Part shown: positions 16,526-24,676 of the stretch, piece by piece | Numbering within the stretch: position 1 is the stretch's first letter | Layout: every line of letters begins with the position of its first letter | Source of the DNA: JBAXAB01 sp037142735 | GTDB lineage: Bacteria; Patescibacteriota; Minisyncoccia; Phycocordibacterales; CAIZLB01 | Direction: 5' to 3' | Assembly: GCA_037142735.1 (NCBI GenBank) | Contig: JBAXAB010000007.1 | Span: 1 to 42,171, forward strand | Length of the DNA: 42,171 bases | Notes under the pieces: generated by a model | The model's input: only the letters and a program-made list of their open reading frames with translations | What the model was told of the DNA's origin: nothing | The model's database searches: none | Translations under genes and position numbers: made by a program

Positions 16526-17116
16526 ATGAAAAACACCACCAACCATCCAAAGCTAGAAAGAACGCTTGTAATTATCAAACCAGATGGCATCCAGAGAAAC
16601 TTAATCGGAGAAATTATCCAAAGATACGAGAGGGTGGGGCTCAAATTGGTCGCAATGAAGATGATGGTAGCCAGTGAAGAAATGGTAGAAAAACACTACA
16701 CCCTAGATCCAGAGTGGCGCCATGTAACAGGAGAGAAAACTATCAAGGGTTATACAGATAAAGGTCTTGTTCCTCCTACAACTAATCCATTAGATATAAC
16801 TACACAGCTTTTGTTAAAATTAAAGTCTTACATAGCCTCTGGTCCAATTCTGGTGATGATATGGCAAGGAGCACATGCTGTATCGATCGTACGAAAAATT
16901 ACAGGAGGAACAGAACCTTTAAAATCTGAAGTCGGCACGATTCGTGGTGACTATGTTCACGATTCATACCAGCTGTCTGATAACGATAATCGACCAATTA
17001 GAAACCTAGTTCACGCTTCTGGTTCAACCAAAGAAGCAGAGGATGAAATAAAACACTGGTTTAGTGAGAACGAAGTCGTCGATTATACGTTGCTACGTGA
17101 GGGTGTTTTATACTAG
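16526..17116 (+). CDS. ndk: Nucleoside diphosphate kinase, long form with insertion
   Basis: The start LERTLVIIKPDGIQRNLIGE and the ending NLVHASGS with the catalytic His (H163) identify Ndk, which transfers the gamma-phosphate of NTPs to NDPs through a phospho-His. The length is 196 residues against about 140-150. The excess is mostly an insertion of about 45 residues in the middle (roughly WRHVTGEKTIKGY to LLKLKSYIASG). In the family the last motif is NxxHGSDS, and here it is VHASGS. I chose the start downstream of TATAAT. Confidence 0.9.
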   Translation: MKNTTNHPKLERTLVIIKPDGIQRNLIGEIIQRYERVGLKLVAMKMMVASEEMVEKHYTLDPEWRHVTGEKTIKGYTDKGLVPPTTNPLDITTQLLLKLKSYIASGPILVMIWQGAHAVSIVRKITGGTEPLKSEVGTIRGDYVHDSYQLSDNDNRPIRNLVHASGSTKEAEDEIKHWFSENEVVDYTLLREGVLY

Positions 17117-17175
17117 TGTCCATAAATGGCTTTAATGTTGATCAATAACGAAACAAAATTGTCGTGTAGGTAAGA

Positions 17176-17202
17176 TTGCAAGAAAAAATAAAAGTATATA
17201 AT
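17176..17202 (+). promoter_or_regulatory. Promoter of the 6S-like RNA
   Basis: TATAAT (17197-17202) follows a weak TTGCAA (17176-17181) at 15 bp. It places the transcription start at about 17209-17210, exactly where the closing stem of the RNA begins. Confidence 0.55.
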
Positions 17203-17209
17203 AATCCCA

Positions 17210-17334
17210 GGATCACATATTAAAAATTGAACTACTTTCTATATTGTAAGGGAGATCGCGTCGGTGCAGATCTTGGTCAGCATCGCAGAATTCCCACCCT
17301 AGAATTAACTAGGCTCAATTATATTAGGTGATCC
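17210..17334 (+). ncRNA. ssrS: Probable 6S RNA (RNA polymerase regulator)
   Basis: A 125-nt RNA can be folded by eye into the 6S shape. The closing stem joins GGATCAC (17210-17216) to GTGATCC (17328-17334), ATAT to ATAT, and AATTGA (17225-17230) to TCAATT (17315-17320). An open central bubble follows, with a small hairpin CCTAG/CTAGG on its 3' side. The irregular apical stem starts GGGA...TCCC. 6S RNA mimics an open promoter and binds the housekeeping holoenzyme. A promoter lies just upstream and a terminator directly follows. There is no protein-coding frame. The identification rests on architecture, not on a covariance model. Confidence 0.6.
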
Positions 17335-17335
17335 G

Positions 17336-17375
17336 AATAAAAATACCTCGATCGTCCAGTCGAGGTGTTTTTATT
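17336..17375 (+). terminator. Terminator after the 6S-like RNA
   Basis: ACCTCGA (17345-17351) pairs with TCGAGGT (17360-17366). The stem is extended by AATAAAAA and TTTTTATT for a total of about 16 bp with one T-G wobble. Its symmetry would allow function on either strand. Confidence 0.85.
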
Positions 17376-17387
17376 GGAAGGGCAATG

Positions 17388-17393
17388 TATACT
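17388..17393 (+). promoter_or_regulatory. -10 element, predicted leaderless start
   Basis: TATACT ends 7 nt before the ATG at 17401. It lies just after the terminator, so the next gene has its own start site. Confidence 0.55.
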
Positions 17394-17400
17394 TATTTAT

Positions 17401-17805
17401 ATGACCGATATCCGACCGCACCTCAAAGTTCAGTTTTACGCGATCCTAGTACTCCTTATTGTGGTTTTTGCCTTTAATAACTTTGCCGCCAAACTTTCCT
17501 TGTATTGGATCTACCGCTGGTTGGATATTCCGATGCATTTTATTGGCGGCGCGCTGGTGACATGGTTTTGTTTCGTGTGTGTGGCGTTTTTGCGTAAAGA
17601 CTTTTATATACCCTGGATATACGCTCTTATATTCTCATTTGGTATAGGTTTTATGTGGGAGATTATAGAATTTTATGAGAAGGTCTCACAGATGGTTCCA
17701 GAATATGCCTTGGATACAGTTAAAGATTTATTGATGGATATGATAGGGGGCTTGTCTGTTTATGTTGCCTGGGATTGGTTTGGAGGAAAAAGTTTAAATA
17801 AATAG
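17401..17805 (+). CDS. Small integral membrane protein, YjdF/DUF2238-like
   Basis: The 134-residue protein has four hydrophobic segments and a set of conserved-looking polar residues within or near them: DIPMHFIGG, WEIIEFYEKV and DTVKDLLMDMIGG. This D..HF.G / WE..E / DT..DL..D..G pattern resembles the DUF2238 (YjdF) family, whose function is not known. I start it at 17401. An upstream in-frame ATG at 17365 lies inside the terminator hairpin and is unlikely. Confidence 0.7.
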   Translation: MTDIRPHLKVQFYAILVLLIVVFAFNNFAAKLSLYWIYRWLDIPMHFIGGALVTWFCFVCVAFLRKDFYIPWIYALIFSFGIGFMWEIIEFYEKVSQMVPEYALDTVKDLLMDMIGGLSVYVAWDWFGGKSLNK

Positions 17806-17825
17806 CCACCACTAACATATACATA

Positions 17826-17831
17826 TATAAT
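17826..17831 (+). promoter_or_regulatory. -10 element, predicted leaderless start
   Basis: TATAAT ends 7 nt before the ATG at 17839 of the beta-CASP nuclease gene. No -35 consensus is visible. Confidence 0.6.
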
Positions 17832-17838
17832 ACCTCAC

Positions 17839-19233
17839 ATGAAATCACCATTATCGATTAATTTTTGCGGAGGGGTAGGAGCCGTAACAGGAGCGAACTT
17901 TATATTACAAGGGCCAGATAAGAACGGTGTCGAGAGGAAAATCGCCTTTGATTGTGGGTTAGAACAGGGCACACATGAATCCCACGACTTTAATCATGGT
18001 GCTTTCCCGTATGATCCATCCTCGCTCGATCTTTTGTTTATCACGCATGCACACATGGACCATATTGGACGTATTCCAAAATTGGTTCGTGATGGTTTTA
18101 ACGGTATCATTTATTCAACACCGGAAACATATGAATTGGCGGTATACATGTTGGCTGATGCTTTAAAACTGTCTTTGCGGGAAGCCCAAACTAAAAAAGA
18201 GTCACCAATGTACGAAGAACAGGATGTTAAAAAAGCTTTTTCTATGTGGAAGACTTTGGATTACCATAAGGACCTTGTGGTTTTTCCAGGTTTTTCGATT
18301 TTTGGAAAAGACGCAGGTCATGTGTTAGGTTCAACAATGTGGGAAGTGACATATACAGGCCCTGCAACAGAAGGAAAACGTAAGATTGTGTTCACAGGGG
18401 ACCTTGGAAACACACCTAGTCCATTACTCCGAGATACCGAAGACATTACTGACGCAGATTATATGGTTATGGAAAGTGTGTATGGAGATAAAAATCACGA
18501 AGGACGAGACGAAAGAGTAGAAAAGTTGAAACAGGTGATTTTAGATGTTGAGAAGACAAAAGGAACTCTCTTGATCCCAGCATTTTCTTTAGAAAAAACT
18601 CAAGAACTTTTGTTTATTATGAATGATTTTTTTGAAAGACAGCATACTCCAACTTTACCTGTGTATGTTGATTCGCCTTTAGCAGTTAACTTGACTCATG
18701 TGTATGAAAAGATGACGAAAGATTTTAACTCTGAGGCTGCAGCTTTGGCTTTGAAAGATGATATTTTTTCATTTCCTAAAATGAAAATTATTAACGATGC
18801 TCAAGAGTCACGGGAGTTGCAATTTGCTCCATCGCCCAAGATTATTATCGCCGGATCAGGCATGTCGACAGGTGGACGTATTCAACATCATGAGATGAAT
18901 CATCTCGGTGACCCTAACACTACATTGTTGCTACTAGGTTTTCAGGCGCTCGGCACGTTAGGTCGAGAGTTGCAGGAGGGGATGAAAGAGGTAATGATTC
19001 TGGGTCAAAAAATTCAAGTTAAGGCAAAGGTTATGACCATTAATGGCTTTTCTTCCCACAAAGATTCTGATCATTTAGTTGAATTTGTTTCTCATTCTGA
19101 TAAGACGTTACGTAAAGTTTTTGTGGCGATGGGCGAGACCAAGTCTTCAATGTTTTTGTCTCAACGTCTACGAGACTATGTAGGAGTGAATGCCGTCACT
19201 CCAAGTTTGGGTGATATGGTTGAGTTGGAATAA
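17839..19233 (+). CDS. Metallo-beta-lactamase/beta-CASP RNA-processing hydrolase
   Basis: The 464 residues have the MBL zinc motif HAHMDHIG (70-77), D39 in FDCG, a later GHVLGSTMWEV (His ligand), FTGDLGN, and the beta-CASP elements LLIPAFSLEKTQELLF, IIAGSGMSTGGRI and the final GFSSHKDSD His. This is the CPSF73/YSH1-like group of endo- or exoribonucleases rather than RNase J, because there is no extended C-terminal domain. It probably processes or decays RNA in the cytoplasm. The first ATG is set by the -10 box 7 nt upstream. Confidence 0.9.
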   Translation: MKSPLSINFCGGVGAVTGANFILQGPDKNGVERKIAFDCGLEQGTHESHDFNHGAFPYDPSSLDLLFITHAHMDHIGRIPKLVRDGFNGIIYSTPETYELAVYMLADALKLSLREAQTKKESPMYEEQDVKKAFSMWKTLDYHKDLVVFPGFSIFGKDAGHVLGSTMWEVTYTGPATEGKRKIVFTGDLGNTPSPLLRDTEDITDADYMVMESVYGDKNHEGRDERVEKLKQVILDVEKTKGTLLIPAFSLEKTQELLFIMNDFFERQHTPTLPVYVDSPLAVNLTHVYEKMTKDFNSEAAALALKDDIFSFPKMKIINDAQESRELQFAPSPKIIIAGSGMSTGGRIQHHEMNHLGDPNTTLLLLGFQALGTLGRELQEGMKEVMILGQKIQVKAKVMTINGFSSHKDSDHLVEFVSHSDKTLRKVFVAMGETKSSMFLSQRLRDYVGVNAVTPSLGDMVELE

Positions 19234-19256
19234 TTAATAGAATTAAGTTTTACCGT

Positions 19257-20231
19257 ATGAATATTTACGTCACTCGCCAAGTTCCAGAAATCGCTATTAA
19301 AATGTTAGTTGAAAAAGGGTATAAAGTCACGATTGGTAAAAGCACGGTTCCTCTAAAGAAAAAAGACTTACTAAAGATTGCTTCTACTCAGGAATATGAT
19401 GCCTTTCTGACCTTGTTGACTGATCCCATCGATGAAGACTTTTTTATCACAGCTGGTCCAAAATTAAGAGTCGTTTCAAATTACGCAGTGGGCTTTAACA
19501 ATATTAGTATAGAGGCTGCCACAAAACACGGTGTAAAAGTAACTAACACGCCAGGATCTTTTAGTGACTGTATCGCCGAACATGCTGTAGCAATGGTTTT
19601 TGCTTTAACAACTAGATTGGTTGAAGCTGACACATATGTCAGAAAAGGTAAATATAAAGGCTGGGATCCAATGATCTTTATTGGTGAAGATGTTAGTGGT
19701 AAGACAGTCGGTCTGCTTGGGGCAGGGAATATTGGCGAAAGGTTTGCTACGCACATGGCTAAGGGTTTTAACTGTAAGATTCTCTATTATGATGTAAGGA
19801 GGAACGAGCAAATTGAAAGAGAATTGGGCGCTACCTATTTTTCAAACCCTGATGAGGTAATCCGCCAAGCGGATATTTTGAGCCTTCATGTTCCACTGCT
19901 ACCTTCAACTAAACACATGATTAATACAGAGAAACTACATATGATGAAAAAGACTGCGATTTTAATTAATACAGCCCGAGGACCTGTGGTTGATGAAAAT
20001 GCTTTGGTAAAAGCTTTACAAGATGGTGTGCTAGCAGGGGCTGGAATAGATGTATATGAGTTTGAACCGAAATTAGCCAAAGGGCTAGCGAAGTTAAATA
20101 ACGTAGTGCTGACCCCGCACATTGCTTCAGCTAGAACTAGTGCGCGAAACGAAATGGCAACCTTAGCTGCTCAAAATATTATCGATGTGTTTGAAGGAAG
20201 GTCGCCAAAAGGTTTGGTATTATTATCTTAG
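19257..20231 (+). CDS. D-2-hydroxyacid dehydrogenase (glyoxylate/hydroxypyruvate reductase type)
   Basis: The 324-residue protein has the NAD(P)-binding GLLGAGNIG (152-160) and the catalytic triad of the D-hydroxyacid dehydrogenase family: R241 in NTARGPVVDE, E270 in DVYEFEP and H288 in LTPHIASA. It reduces a 2-keto acid to the D-hydroxy acid, or the reverse. After GxGxxG the next strand ends YYDVRR, and the Arg pair suggests NADPH is possible. It lies 23 nt after the nuclease gene and is probably co-transcribed. The substrate is not certain. Confidence 0.88.
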   Translation: MNIYVTRQVPEIAIKMLVEKGYKVTIGKSTVPLKKKDLLKIASTQEYDAFLTLLTDPIDEDFFITAGPKLRVVSNYAVGFNNISIEAATKHGVKVTNTPGSFSDCIAEHAVAMVFALTTRLVEADTYVRKGKYKGWDPMIFIGEDVSGKTVGLLGAGNIGERFATHMAKGFNCKILYYDVRRNEQIERELGATYFSNPDEVIRQADILSLHVPLLPSTKHMINTEKLHMMKKTAILINTARGPVVDENALVKALQDGVLAGAGIDVYEFEPKLAKGLAKLNNVVLTPHIASARTSARNEMATLAAQNIIDVFEGRSPKGLVLLS

Positions 20232-20262
20232 TTAAGTAATTCAAGCATTTTTTTTATTTTTT

Positions 20263-20271
20263 TGTTATAAT
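20263..20271 (+). promoter_or_regulatory. Extended -10 element, predicted leaderless start
   Basis: TGTTATAAT (TATAAT at 20266-20271) ends 6 nt before the ATG at 20278. It follows a T-rich run (about 20250-20263) that could end transcription from upstream. Confidence 0.6.
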
Positions 20272-20277
20272 TATCAC

Positions 20278-20940
20278 ATGAGTCATCCCTACCTTCATCC
20301 TCACCTACGAAATAATGACAAGCATGCTTACTTCGCACATAAAATTGGTGTCTCTGGTTCAGCACAAGTAGACTTTTTAAAAGACACAGTCAAAGAAACT
20401 GCCAAAGAATTGGGTCGTTCTATTGCTAGACATAATGCGGTTTTAATTAACGGGGCCACAACTGGTTTCCCATATTATGTGGCAGCTGGTGCTAAAGAAA
20501 GAAAGGGGATCTGTATGGGTATGTCACCCGCAGAGTCAGAAGAAGAGCACGTAAACGTATACCGACTACCGCTAGATTACATGGATGTTATTACATACAC
20601 TGGATTTGGCTATGCAGGGCGTGATCTGCTTTTTACTCGAAGTTGTGATGCTATTGTGCTTGGTCCTGGTCGCGTAGGCACAATCCATGAATTCACAATT
20701 GCATTTGAAGACAAGAAGCCTATCGGTATATTACAAAGCCCTGATTGGGAAACAGACGAAATTTTTAAAACTATTATTGAAAAGAGTCACCGCAAGGGAG
20801 AATCAGGACCAATATTTTTTGAATCAGATCCAGATGTGCTGATTGAAAAATTAATTGCAGCAATTGATGACACACGCCGTAAACGTTATGTATATAAAAA
20901 TGATGATGGGGTAGGAGGGAAGTGCGAGGTGATTCTATAA
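20278..20940 (+). CDS. LOG-like (TIGR00725-type) nucleotide-binding protein
   Basis: The Rossmann-like fold of the LOG/lysine-decarboxylase-like family is visible: KIGVSGSA near residues 22-29, LINGATTGFPYYVAAGA (56-72), FTRSCDAIVLGPGRVGT (119-135) and E138. In LOG phosphoribohydrolases the motif is PGGxGTxxE. Here it is GPGRVGTIHE, so the glycine-rich loop is altered while the Arg (R121) and Glu are kept. The 220 residues may bind a nucleotide or a molybdopterin-like ligand. Cytokinin-type activity should not be assumed. Confidence 0.7.
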   Translation: MSHPYLHPHLRNNDKHAYFAHKIGVSGSAQVDFLKDTVKETAKELGRSIARHNAVLINGATTGFPYYVAAGAKERKGICMGMSPAESEEEHVNVYRLPLDYMDVITYTGFGYAGRDLLFTRSCDAIVLGPGRVGTIHEFTIAFEDKKPIGILQSPDWETDEIFKTIIEKSHRKGESGPIFFESDPDVLIEKLIAAIDDTRRKRYVYKNDDGVGGKCEVIL

Positions 20941-20973
20941 TAAAGTAGATGTGAGGCAACTGCTTCGTCGCCC

Positions 20974-21047
20974 ATTGTCAATTAAGCTTAATTCTTAAGA
21001 TCTTCTTCATATGAAGATCCTATAAATTTTATTGATTAATTGACAAT
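20974..21047. terminator. Nested hairpin between convergent genes
   Basis: A perfect 12-bp outer inverted repeat (ATTGTCAATTAA at 20974-20985, TTAATTGACAAT at 21036-21047) encloses a 7-bp hairpin (GATCTTC 20999-21005, GAAGATC 21013-21019). It separates convergent genes ending at 20940 and 21036 and overlaps the end of the minus-strand gene. T-runs are poor, so it is a weak terminator or an mRNA 3'-end stabiliser. Confidence 0.45.
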
Positions 21048-21488
21048 AGGTGAGCGAACCAGGAGCTTTATAATGTAAAGTGAAGGCCAAAGACTTACAA
21101 ACGCCAGAACGCCTAGCCCAAAAGCTATTGGAGAAAACATCTCTGTATTAAAAAGCATAAAAGCTAAAAAAAGATAAATTACCACTGAACCTGATCCGGG
21201 ACAGAGCTTTCTTCTTATTAAAGATGGAATCCAATGAGTTGAAAATGCATCTCCTAAAAGTCCTCCAACTACGAATGACCCTGCCAAATTTATGTTTAAG
21301 CCGAACGCTTGAACTAGAACAAAAGGAATTATAATTATTGAAAGTGCTAAAATGAAAAGAGCATAATTTAACCAGCTTCCAGCTTTAAAACCAACCGCCT
21401 CTTCCAGGTATGGAGCAAGACCATTCTTAAATTCATCTATAGCATGAAGTAATACAAAAGCTATAAAAACGATACCTCCTAATTCCAT
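21036..21488 (-). CDS. Integral membrane protein, possibly HXXEE-like
   Basis: I read 150 residues from the ATG at 21488. The upstream in-frame ATG at 21545 would add a hydrophilic leader that overlaps a GC-rich inverted repeat (about 21511-21530). Four to five hydrophobic helices are seen. Polar residues inside them include LLHAIDEF near the start and FSTHWIPS in the middle. This is reminiscent of HXXEE membrane proteins of unknown function, with D in place of the first E. A TATACT box (21498-21503, minus strand) lies 9 nt before the chosen start. Confidence 0.6.
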   Translation of the reverse strand: MELGGIVFIAFVLLHAIDEFKNGLAPYLEEAVGFKAGSWLNYALFILALSIIIIPFVLVQAFGLNINLAGSFVVGGLLGDAFSTHWIPSLIRRKLCPGSGSVVIYLFLAFMLFNTEMFSPIAFGLGVLAFVSLWPSLYIIKLLVRSPIVN

Positions 21489-21555
21489 GATGTTAATAGT
21501 ATAACAAAAACGGCGCCGAAAGGCGCCGTTTTCAACTTCTTCCATTCTTCCAACT

Positions 21556-21903
21556 TTACCCCATCACCTGCTTTACCAAACCTTCAAAACTAGGGTGAGC
21601 ATTTTCTGCTAGGTCAGCAAGGATCTTTCGGTCAACCATGACACCTTTCTTTTTAAGGGCACCAATGAATTTGCTGTAAGAGAATCCAAGTGGTCGTAGG
21701 GCAGCGTTGATCTTCACATTCCACAATCGGCGCATATCACCCTTCTTGTCTCGTCTGTGAATGAATGCACTAGCCCAAGAATGTGCGAGCTGTTCGTATG
21801 CTAACTTTTCTTTACTTTTTCTTCCGTGACGGAAACCCTTTGCCATCTTGAGGACATTTCGGCGTGTTTTCAGGGCGTGTTTACCTCCTTTTACTCTTGT
21901 CAT
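21556..21903 (-). CDS. rplT: 50S ribosomal protein L20
   Basis: The 115 residues start MTRVKGGKHALKTRRNVLK and contain AYEQLAHSWASAFIHRRDKK and NAALRPLGFSYSKFIGAL, which are diagnostic for L20. L20 is needed for early 50S assembly and often controls its own operon by binding the leader. It is the third gene of infC-rpmI-rplT on the minus strand. Confidence 0.97.
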   Translation of the reverse strand: MTRVKGGKHALKTRRNVLKMAKGFRHGRKSKEKLAYEQLAHSWASAFIHRRDKKGDMRRLWNVKINAALRPLGFSYSKFIGALKKKGVMVDRKILADLAENAHPSFEGLVKQVMG

Positions 21904-21940
21904 GTTTTTATTTTATATAAATTATATTAATACCTGATGA

Positions 21941-22129
21941 CTATTTTGCGTTAGAGAGAAATTGTCTCTTCTGACGGCTTGTCATATGGAAGGGAACAGC
22001 TCGACCTTTTGCTGTTTGTTTTCGTCCACTTTCTTTTGCATTGTAATGGTTCTGACCTGTCGCTCGTCCTAGAATCTTGCCATTTTTGGTGATTCTAAGT
22101 CGTTTTAAGAATGATTTGTTTGTTTTCAT
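21941..22129 (-). CDS. rpmI: 50S ribosomal protein L35
   Basis: Starting at the ATG at 22129, the 62-residue protein reads MKTNKSFLKRLRITKNGKIL... and has the basic L35 core, ending MTSRQKRQFLSNAK. An upstream in-frame ATG at 22162 would add 11 non-conserved residues encoded by a palindrome, so I reject it. L35 lies between L20 and IF3 in the standard order. Confidence 0.93.
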   Translation of the reverse strand: MKTNKSFLKRLRITKNGKILGRATGQNHYNAKESGRKQTAKGRAVPFHMTSRQKRQFLSNAK

Positions 22130-22146
22130 GTTGTTGACGCGAGGCG

Positions 22147-22162
22147 TTGCGGAATTCCGCAA
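22147..22162 (-). promoter_or_regulatory. Perfect 16-bp palindrome in the rpmI leader
   Basis: TTGCGGAATTCCGCAA lies between infC and rpmI, ending 17 nt before the rpmI ATG. In RNA it makes a 6-bp GC-rich stem with an AAUU loop. In this operon the leader before rpmI or rplT is often the target of L20 repression, so a regulatory role is plausible but not shown. Confidence 0.4.
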
Positions 22163-22214
22163 ACTTTTAGTGCCTTGTTGTTAATAATAATTTGTTTAAG
22201 TCTTCCAAATACCT

Positions 22215-22727
22215 TTAAGCCTTCTCTATAATGATAGTTAACCCTTTCAGGCTCTTTTTAGCTGGGTCCGCGATCTTGTAATCAACAGTTACCAGCTTGA
22301 GGAGTCTGTCCAAGCGTTCCTTAAGGAAGTCTATATTTAGATATTTGGTTCGTCCTGGAAGGAAAAGGTCCATCTTGATTCGATGTCCCTCGCCTAGCCA
22401 TTCCGAAGCCTTTTTGGCTTTAAGGATAAGGTCGTGTTCACCTGTACCGATTTTAACCTGAAGACTCTTGACTTCAACGACTTTAGCCTTGGCTTTTGAG
22501 TGCTTTAGCTTCTTGTTTTCGTCGTACTGGAATTTACCATAATCTGCGATTTTTGCAACCGGTGGGAGGGCTTTTGGAGATATTTCAATAAGGTCCAGTC
22601 CTGCTTCGTGGGCCTTATTTAAAGCCTCTGAAAGGGAGATTACACCCAGGTTTTCTCCTTTTGGTCCTATGACACGAAGTTCACTTGATCGTATTTGATG
22701 ATTTATTCTTACGTTTGGAGTAGACAC
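22215..22727 (-). CDS. infC: Translation initiation factor IF-3
   Basis: IF-3 is clear from VRINHQIRSSELRVIGPKGE, GLDLIEISPKALPPVAKIAD, YGKFQYDENKKLKHSKAK and the C-terminal domain with VKSLQVKIGTGEHDLILKAK. It binds the 30S subunit and checks the initiator tRNA-start codon pair. I use the GTG at 22727, which gives 170 residues and a normal N-terminus. The first ATG (22787) would add an unnatural PPFSCYC stretch. infC commonly uses a rare start codon, so ATC or ATA a few codons upstream is also possible. Confidence 0.92.
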   Translation of the reverse strand: MSTPNVRINHQIRSSELRVIGPKGENLGVISLSEALNKAHEAGLDLIEISPKALPPVAKIADYGKFQYDENKKLKHSKAKAKVVEVKSLQVKIGTGEHDLILKAKKASEWLGEGHRIKMDLFLPGRTKYLNIDFLKERLDRLLKLVTVDYKIADPAKKSLKGLTIIIEKA

Positions 22728-22833
22728 TTTTGACTTGAATGATGTTTTTGTCCTTATACAGTAACACGAGAAGGGGGGTCTTTGCAACGCTGTGTAATGC
22801 GGGGTATGGTTAGAACGTCGTATGTAGATTACC

Positions 22834-22861
22834 GTCGCGCCCCAATCGCCGTAGGCGCGAC
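22834..22861. repeat. GC-rich hairpin flush against the ABC transporter start codon
   Basis: GTCGCGCC (22834-22841) and GGCGCGAC (22854-22861) form a perfect 8-bp stem with a 12-nt loop, immediately before the ATG at 22862. It lies between the divergent infC and ABC genes and is far more GC-rich than its surroundings. It could hide or insulate the start codon, or be part of the infC 5' region on the other strand. Confidence 0.5.
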
Positions 22862-24676
22862 ATGATTTCGCAAAATCGAATGAATAAAATAAAATTACTG
22901 TACAAAAACATAAAGAAAGTCATCGCCTTGTCCTACAAATGGATGCCTTTTTATACTGTCATCTTGTTTGTGATCAATATTGGAATTTATATGGTTCCGA
23001 TCGTTCAAGCTAAAGTGACAGGTAGCATCGTCACTTCCTTGACCAATTCCGTGAGCCAGCACTCTGGCTTCGAGGCCATCTTCATATTGATAGCCACCTA
23101 CGTAGTCGTAAGACTATTCGCTGATCTTTTTTCAAGTTTGAACTTCTTTTTCGACAAGCGGTGGACGAATAGATTCGCCAATCATCAAGAAATATTCGAA
23201 ATGGAGGCTTATGGCCGATTAGAACCTGGTCAACTAGAAGATCCTAAAATAAAGTCACTAGTCTCTACGGTTAAATACAAAGGCTTTTGGAGCATGATGG
23301 GCCTTGCAGAATTACAATTCACTAGTTTTGGTATTATTGCAGTCTTTGTTACAACCTCTTTAATTATTTTTAAGATAAACCCCTTCATTATCCTAATTCT
23401 GGTTATATCTTCTTCATTTGAATTTTATCTGCAGCTGCGATACAACCAAAGATCTTGGAATATCTGGCATGAAGATAGTGATCGAATGAAGATGTTTGCT
23501 CACTTAAAAGAGCATGCGACTGCTAAAACCTCTGCTATTCAAAACCGATTATTACAAGCAGTTAAATATATAACTGATAAGGCGCAGAATATTCTTGATT
23601 TGTTTAATAAAGATCAAGAAAAACTTGATAGGGATAAAGTCACTCGTTCATTGGCGGCACATTTCTGTGCGTCAATAGGTTTTGGATTGTCCTTTTATCT
23701 CATCATAAATGATGTGTTGGCAGGTAAAATTGATGTAGGTCAGATGGTCTTTTATCTAAGTATTTTAGGACAATATGTAAGTAATATTGATCAATTCTTT
23801 AGTAATCTTTCACGCCAGTATAAATTGGTGCTTGAAGTTGATGACATTTTTAAACTGGCCGAACTAACGCCTTTTGTTTCAGAAAATGAGCACCCTGTGA
23901 AACTTAATCTCCACAAAGCTCCAGTCATCGAATTTAAAAATGTTCACTTCACTTATCCAGGACAAACAACGCCCATTTTTCAAGACTTTAATCTTAAAAT
24001 AAATTCTGGCGAAAAAATTGCCTTGGTCGGAAATAACGGGGCGGGCAAGACAACCTTTGTCAGACTGCTTTGTCGTTTCTATGATCCCCAAAAAGGAGAC
24101 ATATTTATTAATGGAATTAATATAAAAGATATTAGTCGGGATGAATGGTATGGCTATTTGGCATTGTTGTTCCAAGACTATTCCCCGTATTCATTTAAGG
24201 CAAAGGAGTCGATTGCAATGGGACGTTCAGAAAATGAACTTGATTTTGACAAGGTTAAAGACTCGGCTACTCATTCAGGTGCGGACGAGTTCATTTCTGA
24301 TTGGAAAGACTCTTATGAACAACAACTAGGAAGTGATTTTGGAGGGACTTCACCTTCACAGGGCCAAGAACAAAAGATCGCCATTGCTCGTTCTTTGTAT
24401 CGAGGTGGCTACGTGTTGGTGCTGGACGAACCAACCGCATCTGTTGATGCACTATCAGAAGCAGATATTTTTGAAAAAATTCGTGTCTCAACCGAGAATC
24501 GAACGTTAATATTAATTTCACACCGATTTAATACGGTAATTAATATGGATCGTATTATTGTAGTTGAACAGGGGAAGGTTGTTGAAGAGGGCACTCATGC
24601 AGAACTGTTAAAAAAGAAACGAGGTGTCTATACTAAAATGTTCAATAGTCAGGCCTCAGGTTATGTGAGCGCCTAA
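22862..24676 (+). CDS. ABC exporter with fused membrane and ATPase domains
   Basis: Residues 1-340 carry about six hydrophobic helices and 350-600 the ATPase. Walker A is GNNGAGKTT (390-398), the Q-loop is in LLFQDY, and Walker B is LVLDEPTASVD (D522/E523). The H-loop is LISHRFNT. The signature, normally LSGGQ, is TSPSQGQEQ (496-504), so its first glycine is missing. It belongs to the MsbA/multidrug half-transporter group and probably works as a homodimer. The start may instead be the second ATG, at 22880, because a hairpin abuts the first. Confidence 0.85.
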   Translation: MISQNRMNKIKLLYKNIKKVIALSYKWMPFYTVILFVINIGIYMVPIVQAKVTGSIVTSLTNSVSQHSGFEAIFILIATYVVVRLFADLFSSLNFFFDKRWTNRFANHQEIFEMEAYGRLEPGQLEDPKIKSLVSTVKYKGFWSMMGLAELQFTSFGIIAVFVTTSLIIFKINPFIILILVISSSFEFYLQLRYNQRSWNIWHEDSDRMKMFAHLKEHATAKTSAIQNRLLQAVKYITDKAQNILDLFNKDQEKLDRDKVTRSLAAHFCASIGFGLSFYLIINDVLAGKIDVGQMVFYLSILGQYVSNIDQFFSNLSRQYKLVLEVDDIFKLAELTPFVSENEHPVKLNLHKAPVIEFKNVHFTYPGQTTPIFQDFNLKINSGEKIALVGNNGAGKTTFVRLLCRFYDPQKGDIFINGINIKDISRDEWYGYLALLFQDYSPYSFKAKESIAMGRSENELDFDKVKDSATHSGADEFISDWKDSYEQQLGSDFGGTSPSQGQEQKIAIARSLYRGGYVLVLDEPTASVDALSEADIFEKIRVSTENRTLILISHRFNTVINMDRIIVVEQGKVVEEGTHAELLKKKRGVYTKMFNSQASGYVSA

